Shown: positions 39,999-49,030 of the stretch, piece by piece
How positions within the stretch are numbered: the stretch's first letter is position 1
Layout of the letters: every line of letters begins with the position of its first letter
NCBI RefSeq assembly: GCF_003663885.1
Contig: NZ_RCCE01000001.1
Coordinates: 806,001 to 870,000 of the forward strand
DNA from: Litoreibacter meonggei
GTDB lineage: Bacteria; Pseudomonadota; Alphaproteobacteria; Rhodobacterales; Rhodobacteraceae
Length of the DNA stretch: 64,000 nt
Direction: 5' to 3'
Notes under the pieces: model-generated
Database searches by the model: none
Told to the model about the DNA's origin: nothing
Seen by the model: only the letters and a program-made list of their open reading frames with translations
Made by a program: the position numbers and the translations under genes

Positions 39999-40103
39999 AG
40001 ACTTGAAGATCGGCAATATAAACCGAAGTGTAAGGTCTAAGAGGCAATGGTAGCGACCGGGTCCTCGACCCGAAATCTGCCCTCGATAATAAAGGAGCAT
40101 AGG

Positions 40104-42437
40104 GTGCCGTCATTCTCAGACACTCTCGAAAAGGCAATTCATTCGGCGCTGGCGCAGGCCAATACCCACCGCCACGAGCTTGCGACGTTGGAACATTTGC
40201 TGCTTGCGCTCATCGACGAGCCAGATGCTGCCAAGGTGATGAATGCTTGTGGTGTTGATCTCGATATATTGCGGGCAACCCTCGTCGAATTCATCGAAGA
40301 CGAACTTTCCACGTTGGTCACCGATGTCGAAGGCTCTGAGGCTGTTCCGACTGCCGCCTTCCAACGCGTTATCCAGCGCGCCGCCATACACGTGCAATCA
40401 TCCGGCCGCACCGAAGTGACCGGCGCCAACGTGCTGGTCGCTATCTTCGCAGAGCGCGAAAGCAATGCAGCGTTTTTCCTGCAAGAGCAGGACATGACCC
40501 GCTATGATGCCGTGAACTTCATCGCGCATGGCGTGGCGAAAGACCCGACCTTCGGCGAAGCACGCCCGATCACCGGCTCATCTGATTTTGACGACGACGC
40601 CACGGCGGACGCGAGCGAAGTCGAGAGCGAAGGTAAAGAATCCGCTCTGGCCAAATATTGCGTGGACCTGAATGCCAAAGCCGTGAAAGGCGATGTCGAC
40701 CCGCTGATTGGTCGTTCGGAAGAAGTCGAGCGCTGCATCCAGGTGCTTTGCCGTCGCCGCAAGAACAACCCTCTGTTGGTGGGCGACCCGGGCGTCGGCA
40801 AAACCGCCATCGCCGAAGGCTTAGCCCACAAGATCGTCGCAGGCGAGACCCCCGACGTTCTGGCAGGCGCCACAATCTTCTCGCTCGACATGGGCGCGTT
40901 GCTGGCAGGCACCCGTTACCGCGGTGACTTCGAAGAACGTCTGAAAGCGGTGATGACAGAGATGGAAGATCACCCCGACGCGGTGCTGTTCATCGACGAA
41001 ATTCACACCGTTATCGGCGCTGGTGCGACTTCTGGCGGGGCAATGGATGCGTCCAACCTGCTGAAGCCCGCGCTTCAGGGCGGCAAATTGCGTTGCATGG
41101 GTTCCACCACCTACAAGGAATTCCGCCAGCACTTCGAGAAAGACCGCGCTTTGGCGCGCCGCTTCCAAAAGATCGACGTGAACGAGCCGTCAGTGGATGA
41201 CGCGATCAAAATCCTCAAAGGTCTGAAACCCTATTTCGAAGAGCATCACGACATCAAATATACAACCGACGCGATCAAGTCGGCGGTTGAACTGTCTGCA
41301 CGCTATATCCACGACCGCAAACTGCCGGACAAAGCCATCGACGTGATCGACGAGGCGGGGGCTGCTCAGCATCTCGTTGCGGAAAGCAAACGCCGTAAGA
41401 CCATTGGGGCCAAGGAAATCGAGGCTGTCGTGGCCAAGATTGCCCGCATCCCGCCGAAAAACGTGTCCAAAGACGATGCGGCGGTTCTGAAGGATTTGGA
41501 GAAAGCTCTGAAACGGGTGGTCTTCGGCCAGGATACCGCCATCGACGCACTGTCCTCGGCGATCAAGCTGGCCCGTGCCGGCCTGCGCGAACCTGAAAAG
41601 CCCATCGGCAACTACCTGTTCGCAGGCCCAACTGGTGTGGGTAAAACAGAGGTCGCCAAACAGCTGGCCAGCACCCTTGGTGTGGAACTGCTGCGTTTCG
41701 ATATGTCGGAATACATGGAGAAGCACGCCGTTTCACGCCTGATCGGCGCCCCTCCCGGTTATGTGGGCTTTGACCAAGGCGGCATGTTGACGGATCAAGT
41801 CGACCAGCATCCGCATTGCGTCCTGCTGCTTGACGAAATGGAGAAAGCCCACCCCGACGTCTACAACATCTTGTTGCAGGTGATGGATAACGGCAAGCTG
41901 ACCGACCACAATGGCCGGACAGTGGACTTCCGCAACGTGATCTTGATCATGACTTCCAACGCGGGTGCCATGGAGATGTCCAAGTCAGCCATCGGCTTTG
42001 GCCGTGACCGTCGCGAGGGCGAAGACACCGCCGCGATCGAGCGCACGTTCACGCCGGAGTTCCGTAACCGTCTGGACGCCGTGATCAGCTTCGCATCCCT
42101 TGGCAAAGAGATCATCACCCGCGTGGTTGAGAAGTTTGTGCTGCAACTCGAAGCACAACTGATGGACCGCAACGTGACCATCGAGCTGACACCTGCAGCG
42201 GCTGACTGGCTGGGCGATAAAGGCTATGACGACAAGATGGGCGCGCGCCCTCTGGGCCGCGTTATCCAGGAGCACATCAAGAAGCCACTGGCGGAGGAGT
42301 TGTTGTTCGGCAAGCTCGCCAAAGGCGGTGTGGTCAAAGTAGGCGTCAAGAAGGGCAAGATTGACCTGACGATCCTTGAGCCGGAAAATGCGCGGATCAC
42401 ATCGAAGAAGAAGCCGCCACTGCTCACTGCCGAGTAA
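40104..42437 (+). CDS. clpA: ClpA, ATP-dependent Clp protease unfoldase subunit
   Basis: AAA+ unfoldase feeding substrates to ClpP. In 777 residues it shows the N-domain (SFSDTLEKAIHSALA, ELATLEHLLLALI), Walker A sites GDPGVGKTA (about 227) and GPTGVGKTE (about 507), and the ClpP-docking loop AIGFGRDR (about 629). The start is the GTG at 40104 preceded by AAAGGAG; the upstream extension has no such site. No clpS adaptor gene precedes it here. The stop overlaps the next start as TAATG. Confidence 0.96.
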   Translation: MPSFSDTLEKAIHSALAQANTHRHELATLEHLLLALIDEPDAAKVMNACGVDLDILRATLVEFIEDELSTLVTDVEGSEAVPTAAFQRVIQRAAIHVQSSGRTEVTGANVLVAIFAERESNAAFFLQEQDMTRYDAVNFIAHGVAKDPTFGEARPITGSSDFDDDATADASEVESEGKESALAKYCVDLNAKAVKGDVDPLIGRSEEVERCIQVLCRRRKNNPLLVGDPGVGKTAIAEGLAHKIVAGETPDVLAGATIFSLDMGALLAGTRYRGDFEERLKAVMTEMEDHPDAVLFIDEIHTVIGAGATSGGAMDASNLLKPALQGGKLRCMGSTTYKEFRQHFEKDRALARRFQKIDVNEPSVDDAIKILKGLKPYFEEHHDIKYTTDAIKSAVELSARYIHDRKLPDKAIDVIDEAGAAQHLVAESKRRKTIGAKEIEAVVAKIARIPPKNVSKDDAAVLKDLEKALKRVVFGQDTAIDALSSAIKLARAGLREPEKPIGNYLFAGPTGVGKTEVAKQLASTLGVELLRFDMSEYMEKHAVSRLIGAPPGYVGFDQGGMLTDQVDQHPHCVLLLDEMEKAHPDVYNILLQVMDNGKLTDHNGRTVDFRNVILIMTSNAGAMEMSKSAIGFGRDRREGEDTAAIERTFTPEFRNRLDAVISFASLGKEIITRVVEKFVLQLEAQLMDRNVTIELTPAAADWLGDKGYDDKMGARPLGRVIQEHIKKPLAEELLFGKLAKGGVVKVGVKKGKIDLTILEPENARITSKKKPPLLTAE

Positions 42438-43405
42438 TGCGCGCGGCGCTGCTGGCTCTAACACTTACAACTTTCGCGGCCCCTGCGGCCGCGAAAGACC
42501 CTTTGTTTTCCCTGCCCATTGATTGCGATCTGGGCAAAACCTGCTTCATCCAGAACTACGTGGACAGCGACCCAAGCACGGGGGCACGCGATCACACCTG
42601 CGGACCACTCACCTATGATGGCCACAAGGGAACCGACATTCGCGTCGCAACGTTGGCCGAGATGGACGTAGGCGTCACCGTTCTCGCCTCTGCCTCCGGC
42701 ACGATACGCGCCACCCGAGATGGCATGGCCGACATCCCCTCAAACGCGCCCAATGCGCCTCACCTTGATGGCAAAAATTGCGGCAACGGGCTGGTCATCG
42801 ACCACGGTGGTGGATGGGAAACCCAATACTGCCACATGCGAAACGGCTCACTTGTTGTCGAGAAAGGCGCGCGTGTCGCAAAAGGCGCGAAACTCGGACT
42901 GGTAGGCCTAAGCGGCAAAACGGTGTTTCCACATATCCACATGTCTCTGCGCCACAATGGCAAGGTCGTAGACCCCTTCGCGCCTGACGCCAACGGCACC
43001 TGCGGCCCTTCGGAAAACACCCTTTGGGAAGAAGATGTATCCTATCAGGCCGGCGCCCTTCTGGATGCGGGCTTTGCCGACGGCGTTCCTGAATTTTCGA
43101 ATATCAAGGCAGGGCTACTCGACCCAACGTCGCTAAGTCCCGATGCCGCTGGCCTGGTGTTGTGGGGCTACGCGTTTGGCACTCGCGCTGGTGACACGAT
43201 GGAGTTCAAGATCGCAGGGCCGGAAGACTGGCGCCATGATCAAATCGTAGAGTTCACCAAACCCCAAGCCCAAGTTTTCCGTGCATCGGGGCGCAAGCGC
43301 CCGGCAAATGGATGGCCAGAAGGCAACTATGAGGGAAGTGTTACGTTCTCTCGAGACGGCACCGTCCTCAGCTCCCTGCGGCTCAGCGTAATTATTTCTC
43401 GGTGA
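42437..43405 (+). CDS. Secreted M23 family peptidoglycan peptidase
   Basis: A 322-residue zinc endopeptidase of the LytM/lysostaphin family. A signal peptide (MRAALLALTLTTFAAPAAA) is followed by YDGHKGTDIRVA (HxxxD) and FPHIHMSLRH (HxH), so the catalytic site is complete; a C-terminal beta-rich domain (about 225-322) follows. ATG overlaps the clpA stop. Its 3' end overlaps the convergent OmpA-type gene by 14 nt. Confidence 0.9.
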   Translation: MRAALLALTLTTFAAPAAAKDPLFSLPIDCDLGKTCFIQNYVDSDPSTGARDHTCGPLTYDGHKGTDIRVATLAEMDVGVTVLASASGTIRATRDGMADIPSNAPNAPHLDGKNCGNGLVIDHGGGWETQYCHMRNGSLVVEKGARVAKGAKLGLVGLSGKTVFPHIHMSLRHNGKVVDPFAPDANGTCGPSENTLWEEDVSYQAGALLDAGFADGVPEFSNIKAGLLDPTSLSPDAAGLVLWGYAFGTRAGDTMEFKIAGPEDWRHDQIVEFTKPQAQVFRASGRKRPANGWPEGNYEGSVTFSRDGTVLSSLRLSVIISR

Positions 43406-45287
43406 GTTTCAGCTCGATCCGGCGGTTCTGCGCCCGCGCCTCTGGCGTGTCGTCCGAATTGATCGGCTGATACTCTCCGAACCCGTTCGCAGCCAATCGG
43501 CCGGGTGGAATACCAAGATCAGCACTCATGAAACGGACCACAGACAAAGCGCGCGCTTGACTGAGCTCCCAGTTATCTTTGAATTCGCCAAAGCCAGACA
43601 GCGGCACATCGTCGGTGTGCCCATCCACGCGGATCACCCAATCAAGCGAATCCGGAATATCGTCCGCTACCCGCGACAATATCGCGGCCACTTTGGCAAC
43701 CTCGCCTTTGCCGGCTGGAGACAGGACCGCTTGCCCCGGTTGGAACAACACCTCTGACGAGAACACGAAGCGGTCGCCCTCGATACGGATTCCGTCTTGA
43801 TTGCCCAATAGCGCGCGCAACTGACCGAAGAATTCCGAACGATAGTTCTTCAGCTCTTTGGCCTCGGCTTCCAGCCTCAAACGCTCGGCCTCTTCCAGCT
43901 TGGCACGTGCGCGTTGCTCGGATGCAACCAGTGCCAGTGCCGAGTTCAACTCTGATCCTAGGTTTTGTACTTGAACATCCGACGCCTCGCGGCGCGCATC
44001 TGTCTCATCTAGGATTGACTGCAACGACCCCAACTGGGTGCGCAAAGCGGCAACCTGTTGGTTCAAGGCCTCGACCCTTCGCTGACTTTCGAGGCTGATC
44101 GCTTTCTCATCCGCTAATTCGGAGCGCGCCGCAGCCAACAAAGCGGCGCGTTGCTCAGCCGTACTCAGCGCTTCCCCGGCGCCGGTCTCCGCGGCAACCT
44201 TTGCCGCCAGTGCAGCAACCAATTGGCGGCGCAGTTCCTCTTGCGCGGCTTTCGTTTCCTCCAGGCTGGCTCCCGTCGTGGCCTTCGCCGCCAAAGCCGC
44301 CTCTAGCTCCGCCCGCAACGCGTCCTCGGCGGCGGTCGATGCCTCCAGATTAGCGCTCGCCTGCACCTGTGCGGCCAACGCCGCCGCCAATTTGTTATCT
44401 AGGCTTTCCTCCGACGCACGGGTTGATGACAACTCGTCGGCCAGCGTCTTCTCCGCTACGCGGGCCGCTGCCAGCAAGGTCAACGTATCCTCAGCTTCCT
44501 TGCGTTGCGCCTCCAACGCCAAGGTCATGGCTGTCAATTCAGCATCCGCGTTTTGCAAGCGATCCCGCAAAGCCTGCGCCGCTGCCGCATCAACCAGCTT
44601 CGCGGCTTCAGCGGCACTCAATGCTTCAGCTTGTTGCGCGGTCTTTGTTTCAAGTTCAGCAGACTTCGTCTCAAGATCGGCAACCATGGCCTGCAACGCT
44701 TCGCGCCGCGCCGCAGCCAATCGCGCGGCTTCCTCGCCCTCGCTGATTTCCTCACGAGCGGCAGCTAACGCCAGTTGCGCCGCTTCTTTCTCCGAAATCT
44801 CGCGCGCCAATCCGGCCTCGATATCCTCAATACGCGCACTCAGACCAACAACTTGCTCTTGCGAGGCATCCAAATCACCGCGTAGCGAGGCCACTTGGCC
44901 CCGCAATCCTTCACGGTCTCGCAACAGCCCGGCTACCTGCTCCTCAAAGCTTGAGATGCGGCCCGCTTGCGTGTTGTTCTGCGCCGATAACGAAGCGATC
45001 AGCGCCGCTTGCTGCGCGGCCTCGACGTCCAATTGTTCGATATTTTGCTCAAGCCCGAAGCTGCGCTGTTGCTCCAGCCCCAACGCCTCAGCTAAAGACG
45101 CCACTTCGCCGGTAAGTTGGTCCAGCTCGCTATCTTGAGAGGTGATGGTTTCACTCAACATGAACTGCACGATCATAAAGATCGACAATACGAAGACCAA
45201 AACCAACAACAGCGCCGTCATCGCATCCACGAAACCCGGCCAGATATTGGCTTCGAACCGTTTGCCGTTACGTCGGGACAGCGCCAT
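43392..45287 (-). CDS. MotB/OmpA-type peptidoglycan-binding protein with long coiled coil
   Basis: A 631-residue protein. One N-terminal transmembrane helix (about 20-44) carries an aspartate at its start (GFVDAMTALLLVLVF, Asp21), as in MotB/ExbD proton-channel partners. About residues 48-480 are a continuous alanine- and glutamate-rich coiled coil with repeating LRAELEAALAAK-like units. The C-terminal OmpA domain shows VDGHTDDVPLSGFGEF and NRRIELKLTE. It starts 4 nt after the MotA/ExbB-like gene, so the two form one membrane complex by inference. The role is unknown. Confidence 0.85.
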   Translation of the reverse strand: MALSRRNGKRFEANIWPGFVDAMTALLLVLVFVLSIFMIVQFMLSETITSQDSELDQLTGEVASLAEALGLEQQRSFGLEQNIEQLDVEAAQQAALIASLSAQNNTQAGRISSFEEQVAGLLRDREGLRGQVASLRGDLDASQEQVVGLSARIEDIEAGLAREISEKEAAQLALAAAREEISEGEEAARLAAARREALQAMVADLETKSAELETKTAQQAEALSAAEAAKLVDAAAAQALRDRLQNADAELTAMTLALEAQRKEAEDTLTLLAAARVAEKTLADELSSTRASEESLDNKLAAALAAQVQASANLEASTAAEDALRAELEAALAAKATTGASLEETKAAQEELRRQLVAALAAKVAAETGAGEALSTAEQRAALLAAARSELADEKAISLESQRRVEALNQQVAALRTQLGSLQSILDETDARREASDVQVQNLGSELNSALALVASEQRARAKLEEAERLRLEAEAKELKNYRSEFFGQLRALLGNQDGIRIEGDRFVFSSEVLFQPGQAVLSPAGKGEVAKVAAILSRVADDIPDSLDWVIRVDGHTDDVPLSGFGEFKDNWELSQARALSVVRFMSADLGIPPGRLAANGFGEYQPINSDDTPEARAQNRRIELKLTEK

Positions 45288-45291
45288 GCGG

Positions 45292-46506
45292 CTACTCCCC
45301 CTGCTCGCGGTCCGGCAGTCTGCGAGTATTTGAAGGACGCCGGTCGCGGGTCAATTGCCGAACGGCTTGCGTGACCTGTGACAGATCACCGTGCAGCTGC
45401 GCTAGGCTTTCCTGCCGCCCCGACGACATCTCTTCGAGAATTTTCAGCAATTGCACATCAATAGAGCGCAAACGCATACGGCTTTCCGGATCGACACCGT
45501 CTTCGTTCGTCTCAGACAGTTTTGCCAGCAAACGCTCCTGTCCGTCGGCGACGCGGTTCAGCGCGTCCGTCGGGTCAATGGTCAAATCCAGCCGCTCGGT
45601 CAGGTGCCGCAGTGATCCCGTCAACCCATCTAGCTTTTCGGCCGTGGCTACGCGGCTCGCCTCGCCTTGCACAAAAAGGCCCTGCAGGCTGTCAATCTGC
45701 TCAACCATATGATCCAGAACAGTCGCCACGACGCCTTGATCAAACGCGCCGCCGCTCTCGCCTTCTCCTGACGAGAAACCGACGCGGGTGATCGTGGATA
45801 ACCACTCTTCCATCTCGCGATAAAAACGGTTCTGGCCATGGCCCGCAAACAGCTCTAGCAGGCCGACAACCAGCGATCCGGCAAGACCCAGCAACGAAGA
45901 CGCGAACGCGGTACCCATGCCCGCAAGCTGGCCTTCCAGCCCGGTCATCAACTGCCCGAACACCTTCGCGCCGCTTTCACCTTCTTCGACGTTCAACGAC
46001 CGGATGGTGTCGACCACGCCGGGGATCGTTGTTGCCAAGCCATAGAACGTGCCTAACAGGCCAAGAAAAATCAGTAGGTTAACAATATAGCGCGTAATAT
46101 CACGCGCCTCATCCATACGGGATGCTACCGAATCCAATATCGTGCGGGAGGAACCGGAACTGATTTGCATCCGCGCCCCACGCGAGCGCAACAACCCCGC
46201 GAGCCCCGCGAGCAAGCGCGGCGCACGAAACTCGTCATGATCAGCGCGATCTTGGGCGAAACTTTCGATCCATGACACCGAGGATGTCAGCTGCAACACT
46301 TGCCAAAAGCAGGCCAGAACGCCGACCACAAAGACCGTAAAGATCACGCCATTCAGATACGGGCTGGATATGAACACCGACGAAACTGCCGGATAAATGA
46401 AATAGCCGCCCGCCACCACAAGGCCAAGGATGATCAGCATCACGATGATCTGCCGCACCGGCTGAGTGAATTGCGGCGTGCGTTCCCGCTCGACTGGGGT
46501 GTCCAT
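45292..46506 (-). CDS. MotA/TolQ/ExbB-type proton-channel protein
   Basis: A 404-residue inner-membrane protein. Hydrophobic helices lie at about 19-43, 53-73, 144-165 and 197-221; LIFLGLLGTFYGLATTIPGVVD and LAGMGTAFASSLLGLAGSLV match the MotA/ExbB domain. The C-terminal 170 residues are a cytoplasmic helical tail (LTGSLRHLTERLDLTI, ILEEMSSGRQESLAQL). It precedes the OmpA-type gene by 4 nt. It is neither flagellar (no motility genes nearby) nor tol-pal. Confidence 0.85.
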   Translation of the reverse strand: MDTPVERERTPQFTQPVRQIIVMLIILGLVVAGGYFIYPAVSSVFISSPYLNGVIFTVFVVGVLACFWQVLQLTSSVSWIESFAQDRADHDEFRAPRLLAGLAGLLRSRGARMQISSGSSRTILDSVASRMDEARDITRYIVNLLIFLGLLGTFYGLATTIPGVVDTIRSLNVEEGESGAKVFGQLMTGLEGQLAGMGTAFASSLLGLAGSLVVGLLELFAGHGQNRFYREMEEWLSTITRVGFSSGEGESGGAFDQGVVATVLDHMVEQIDSLQGLFVQGEASRVATAEKLDGLTGSLRHLTERLDLTIDPTDALNRVADGQERLLAKLSETNEDGVDPESRMRLRSIDVQLLKILEEMSSGRQESLAQLHGDLSQVTQAVRQLTRDRRPSNTRRLPDREQGE

Positions 46507-46587
46507 CAGGTAGGGGCCTCTGTCATGCTCGGACTTCTTTTTATTGTGGTCATGATACGGGCGAAAAGGTGCTTTTCAAAGGGGAAA

Positions 46588-47127
46588 CTACCCCACCAGC
46601 TGCCGCACCCGTGCCACAAGCCAATCCATATCGGCATCTTCGATCCCGAACGCGTCCAGTTGCTGGGCGGTGTTGTATAGATATTCCGTATTCGGACCCC
46701 GCCCGCCAACGGCCTTGGCGATCACTTGCGCCTGCCGTTCCAGCTCCAACCCACCACAATACTGGATGTGGTCGCGCTCGATCACATAGCAAAGTGCTGG
46801 CACCCTCCGCCCGTCACGCAATTCCAGATCATGAACCTGCTCGACATAGGCCGCGGAGATCAGCTCGCGTTCGCGCAAGTAATCGAGAACGCGGTCGCGC
46901 TCTGAATCGTCCACGCGCATGGCCACACCTTCGCAAACGGCATCAGACTCGTCGAGCGCCAGCACAAGACCGGGATCTTCTTCTGACCCTCGATGATGGA
47001 TAGACCACATGCAGAATGACCGGTGAAACCCGCCCAATCGCGCAAGCACTTGCTCTGCGGGCTCGAAGCCCGGATTCCACATCAAAGAGCCGTAGCCAAA
47101 AACCCAAAGTGGCGTATCAGTCATCAT
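46588..47127 (-). CDS. ChaC-like gamma-glutamylcyclotransferase
   Basis: A 179-residue enzyme of the ChaC/GGCT family, which splits glutathione or gamma-glutamyl dipeptides to 5-oxoproline. WVFGYGSLMWNPGFEPAEQV is the substrate-binding loop (YGSL), and RGSEEDPGLVLALDES holds the likely catalytic glutamate. The usual length. It is divergent from the DUF2125 gene. Confidence 0.9.
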   Translation of the reverse strand: MMTDTPLWVFGYGSLMWNPGFEPAEQVLARLGGFHRSFCMWSIHHRGSEEDPGLVLALDESDAVCEGVAMRVDDSERDRVLDYLRERELISAAYVEQVHDLELRDGRRVPALCYVIERDHIQYCGGLELERQAQVIAKAVGGRGPNTEYLYNTAQQLDAFGIEDADMDWLVARVRQLVG

Positions 47128-47189
47128 CTGGTCCTTCTATCGTCGGCCCTGTAAACAGCATCACGGGTTTCGGGAAAAGGACATTCCAC

Positions 47190-48191
47190 ATGCGCAAGCT
47201 TTTGATCGTCGTATTGGTGGCAGCCACCGCATGGGCAGCCTACTGGGTGGTAGGCGCCACCGCGTCGCAAAAAGCAACCGAGGGCTGGCTGGAGGCGCGC
47301 CGCGCCGAAGGCTGGCAAGTCGAGTATTCCGACCTCAAAGTGCGGGGCTTCCCGAACCGGTTCGACACTACGATTACCGGTGTTCAGTTAACCGACCCCG
47401 AGACCGGCCTAAGCTGGTCCGCGCCATTCTTTCAACTGTTTTCACTTAGCTACCAGCCTAACCATTTGATCGCGGCGTGGCCGAATACGCAAACTCTGGC
47501 CACGCCTTTCCAGAAAATTGATATTGAAACCAGCAAGATGACTGCCTCCCTTAAAGTTTTGCCAAACAGCACGCTGGAACTCGACAGCGCGACGGTTGTG
47601 ATCGAAGGCGCAACGCTTGCGTCTTCTGAAGGTTGGAAAGCTGGTGCAGATAAAGTCAACGCCGCGATCCGCAGAACAGCTGGAAAGGAAATGACCTATG
47701 ACATCGCTGCGCAGGCCGACACAGTGATCCCCGGGGATGCCCTTCGCAGCATGTTAGATGCGGGTGGCACGCTGCCCGATGTTATCGAGGCGATCAACTT
47801 CGACACCGAGATCGGTTTCGCCCGCCCACTCGATATTCGCGTGATCGAGGAGAACCGGCCCGACATGACCACCTTCAATATCAAAGACGCACGCGGCGCA
47901 TGGGGCGAACTACAACTCCGTGCCAAAGGCGATCTGGCCATAGACGCCGAGGGCTATCCGACTGGCGAGGTCGCCTTGAACGCGCGCAATTGGCGTGAAA
48001 TGTTAGCCCTTGCCGTCAGTGCCGGTGCAGTGCCGACCGAGGCAGCATCTGCCGCCGAACTGGGCTTGGGGTTTCTGGCAAAACTATCGGGCGCAGAAAA
48101 CTCACTAGATGCTCCGCTGAGTTTCTCGAACGGTCGCATCTTTCTTGGACCGATCCCCATTGGAACCGCTCCGACGCTCAACCTACGCTAA
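47190..48191 (+). CDS. DUF2125 family membrane-anchored protein
   Basis: A 333-residue protein of the DUF2125 family. The N-terminal helix (MRKLLIVVLVAATAWAAYWVV) anchors a periplasmic beta-rich domain; GFPNRFDTTITGVQLTDPETG is a typical family motif. It may belong with AsmA/lipid-transport-like envelope proteins, but its role is unknown. The ATG at 47190 follows AAAAGGA. The stop overlaps the convergent extensin-like gene by 4 nt. Confidence 0.83.
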   Translation: MRKLLIVVLVAATAWAAYWVVGATASQKATEGWLEARRAEGWQVEYSDLKVRGFPNRFDTTITGVQLTDPETGLSWSAPFFQLFSLSYQPNHLIAAWPNTQTLATPFQKIDIETSKMTASLKVLPNSTLELDSATVVIEGATLASSEGWKAGADKVNAAIRRTAGKEMTYDIAAQADTVIPGDALRSMLDAGGTLPDVIEAINFDTEIGFARPLDIRVIEENRPDMTTFNIKDARGAWGELQLRAKGDLAIDAEGYPTGEVALNARNWREMLALAVSAGAVPTEAASAAELGLGFLAKLSGAENSLDAPLSFSNGRIFLGPIPIGTAPTLNLR

Positions 48192-49030
48192 CGGCAATAG
48201 GTGCCGGAGCGGTAGCGCGCAGTGTCAAAGTGGAAGTGATCTTGATGGTAGCGATTGGCATTCGGCCCGAGAACTGTGCCGAACGGCCCGCAGGCCGCCT
48301 TGTGCATCTTCTTTAACGCTGGCCCGTTCTTCGCGCTGCGCCACCCCTTGAGCACCGTCATAGAGGAGCCATCCTTAAGGTTGATCGCGGCAATATCTAC
48401 CGCACGGCCGCGACCATGTTCGGAAATCTTACCGCCTCGTTTGTTGTTACGGGTACGGCAGGCGTAGTGCGCCACAACTTTCAGCGATTTTACCCCACCT
48501 CCGCGACGCCCAACGGCGGGTTTCACGCCCTTCTCGACCCAAGCATTCAACGCCTTGGCCGTGTTGCAGTCAATTTTGGCGTGCTGGGTCAGCGCCACAC
48601 CGGACACTTCGGTTACTTTTACCCCGTTATCCAGCCCACATCCCCGTAGCTTCGCAGGAATACGGCTGATCTTTTCGCCCCGAATATTCGGATTGCCACA
48701 GACCGAGCCTTGCAGCCCTTTCGCCACACGCTTGGACATCTTGGTTGTCTTCGTCCCTGAACGCGTGCGCGCATTGGGCTTCTTCTTGAATGCTTGCTTG
48801 AGCTGTTGGCCAAACGTGTTCCGTCGCGTGCTCTTTCTGACAGTCCCTCCGCCTCGCTCCGACGGTCGTAAAGATCGCCGCGGGGCCAGTTGAGAACTGG
48901 ATACTTCTACGATCACCACCCGGTCTTGTGCAGTTTCAATCGGTACTCGCGGAGCAGGCCGCACGGAAGTCGTCGTATTCGCCTGCGCGATCCCGGAGAT
49001 CAAAAGAAAGGCAACTGCAAGCCACCTCAT
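48188..49030 (-). CDS. Extensin-like secreted protein (M15-like fold)
   Basis: A 280-residue protein with a signal peptide (MRWLAVAFLLISGIAQA) and a basic linker. The C-terminal extensin-like domain carries VAHYACRTR, GKISEHGRGRAVDIAAI (SxHxxGxAxD) and DHFHFDTARY, which look like the M15/D,D-peptidase zinc site; cysteines (GSVCGN, RGCGLD, IDCNTA) suggest disulfides. It probably acts on peptidoglycan. ATG overlaps the tyrC stop by 4 nt. Confidence 0.85.
   Translation of the reverse strand: MRWLAVAFLLISGIAQANTTTSVRPAPRVPIETAQDRVVIVEVSSSQLAPRRSLRPSERGGGTVRKSTRRNTFGQQLKQAFKKKPNARTRSGTKTTKMSKRVAKGLQGSVCGNPNIRGEKISRIPAKLRGCGLDNGVKVTEVSGVALTQHAKIDCNTAKALNAWVEKGVKPAVGRRGGGVKSLKVVAHYACRTRNNKRGGKISEHGRGRAVDIAAINLKDGSSMTVLKGWRSAKNGPALKKMHKAACGPFGTVLGPNANRYHQDHFHFDTARYRSGTYCR

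Noticed and set aside
43392-46506. Zorya-type (ZorA/ZorB) anti-phage system
   Set aside because: The pair has MotA-like and OmpA parts, but the long coiled coil is in the OmpA partner, and no ZorC, ZorD or ZorE gene lies on either side.
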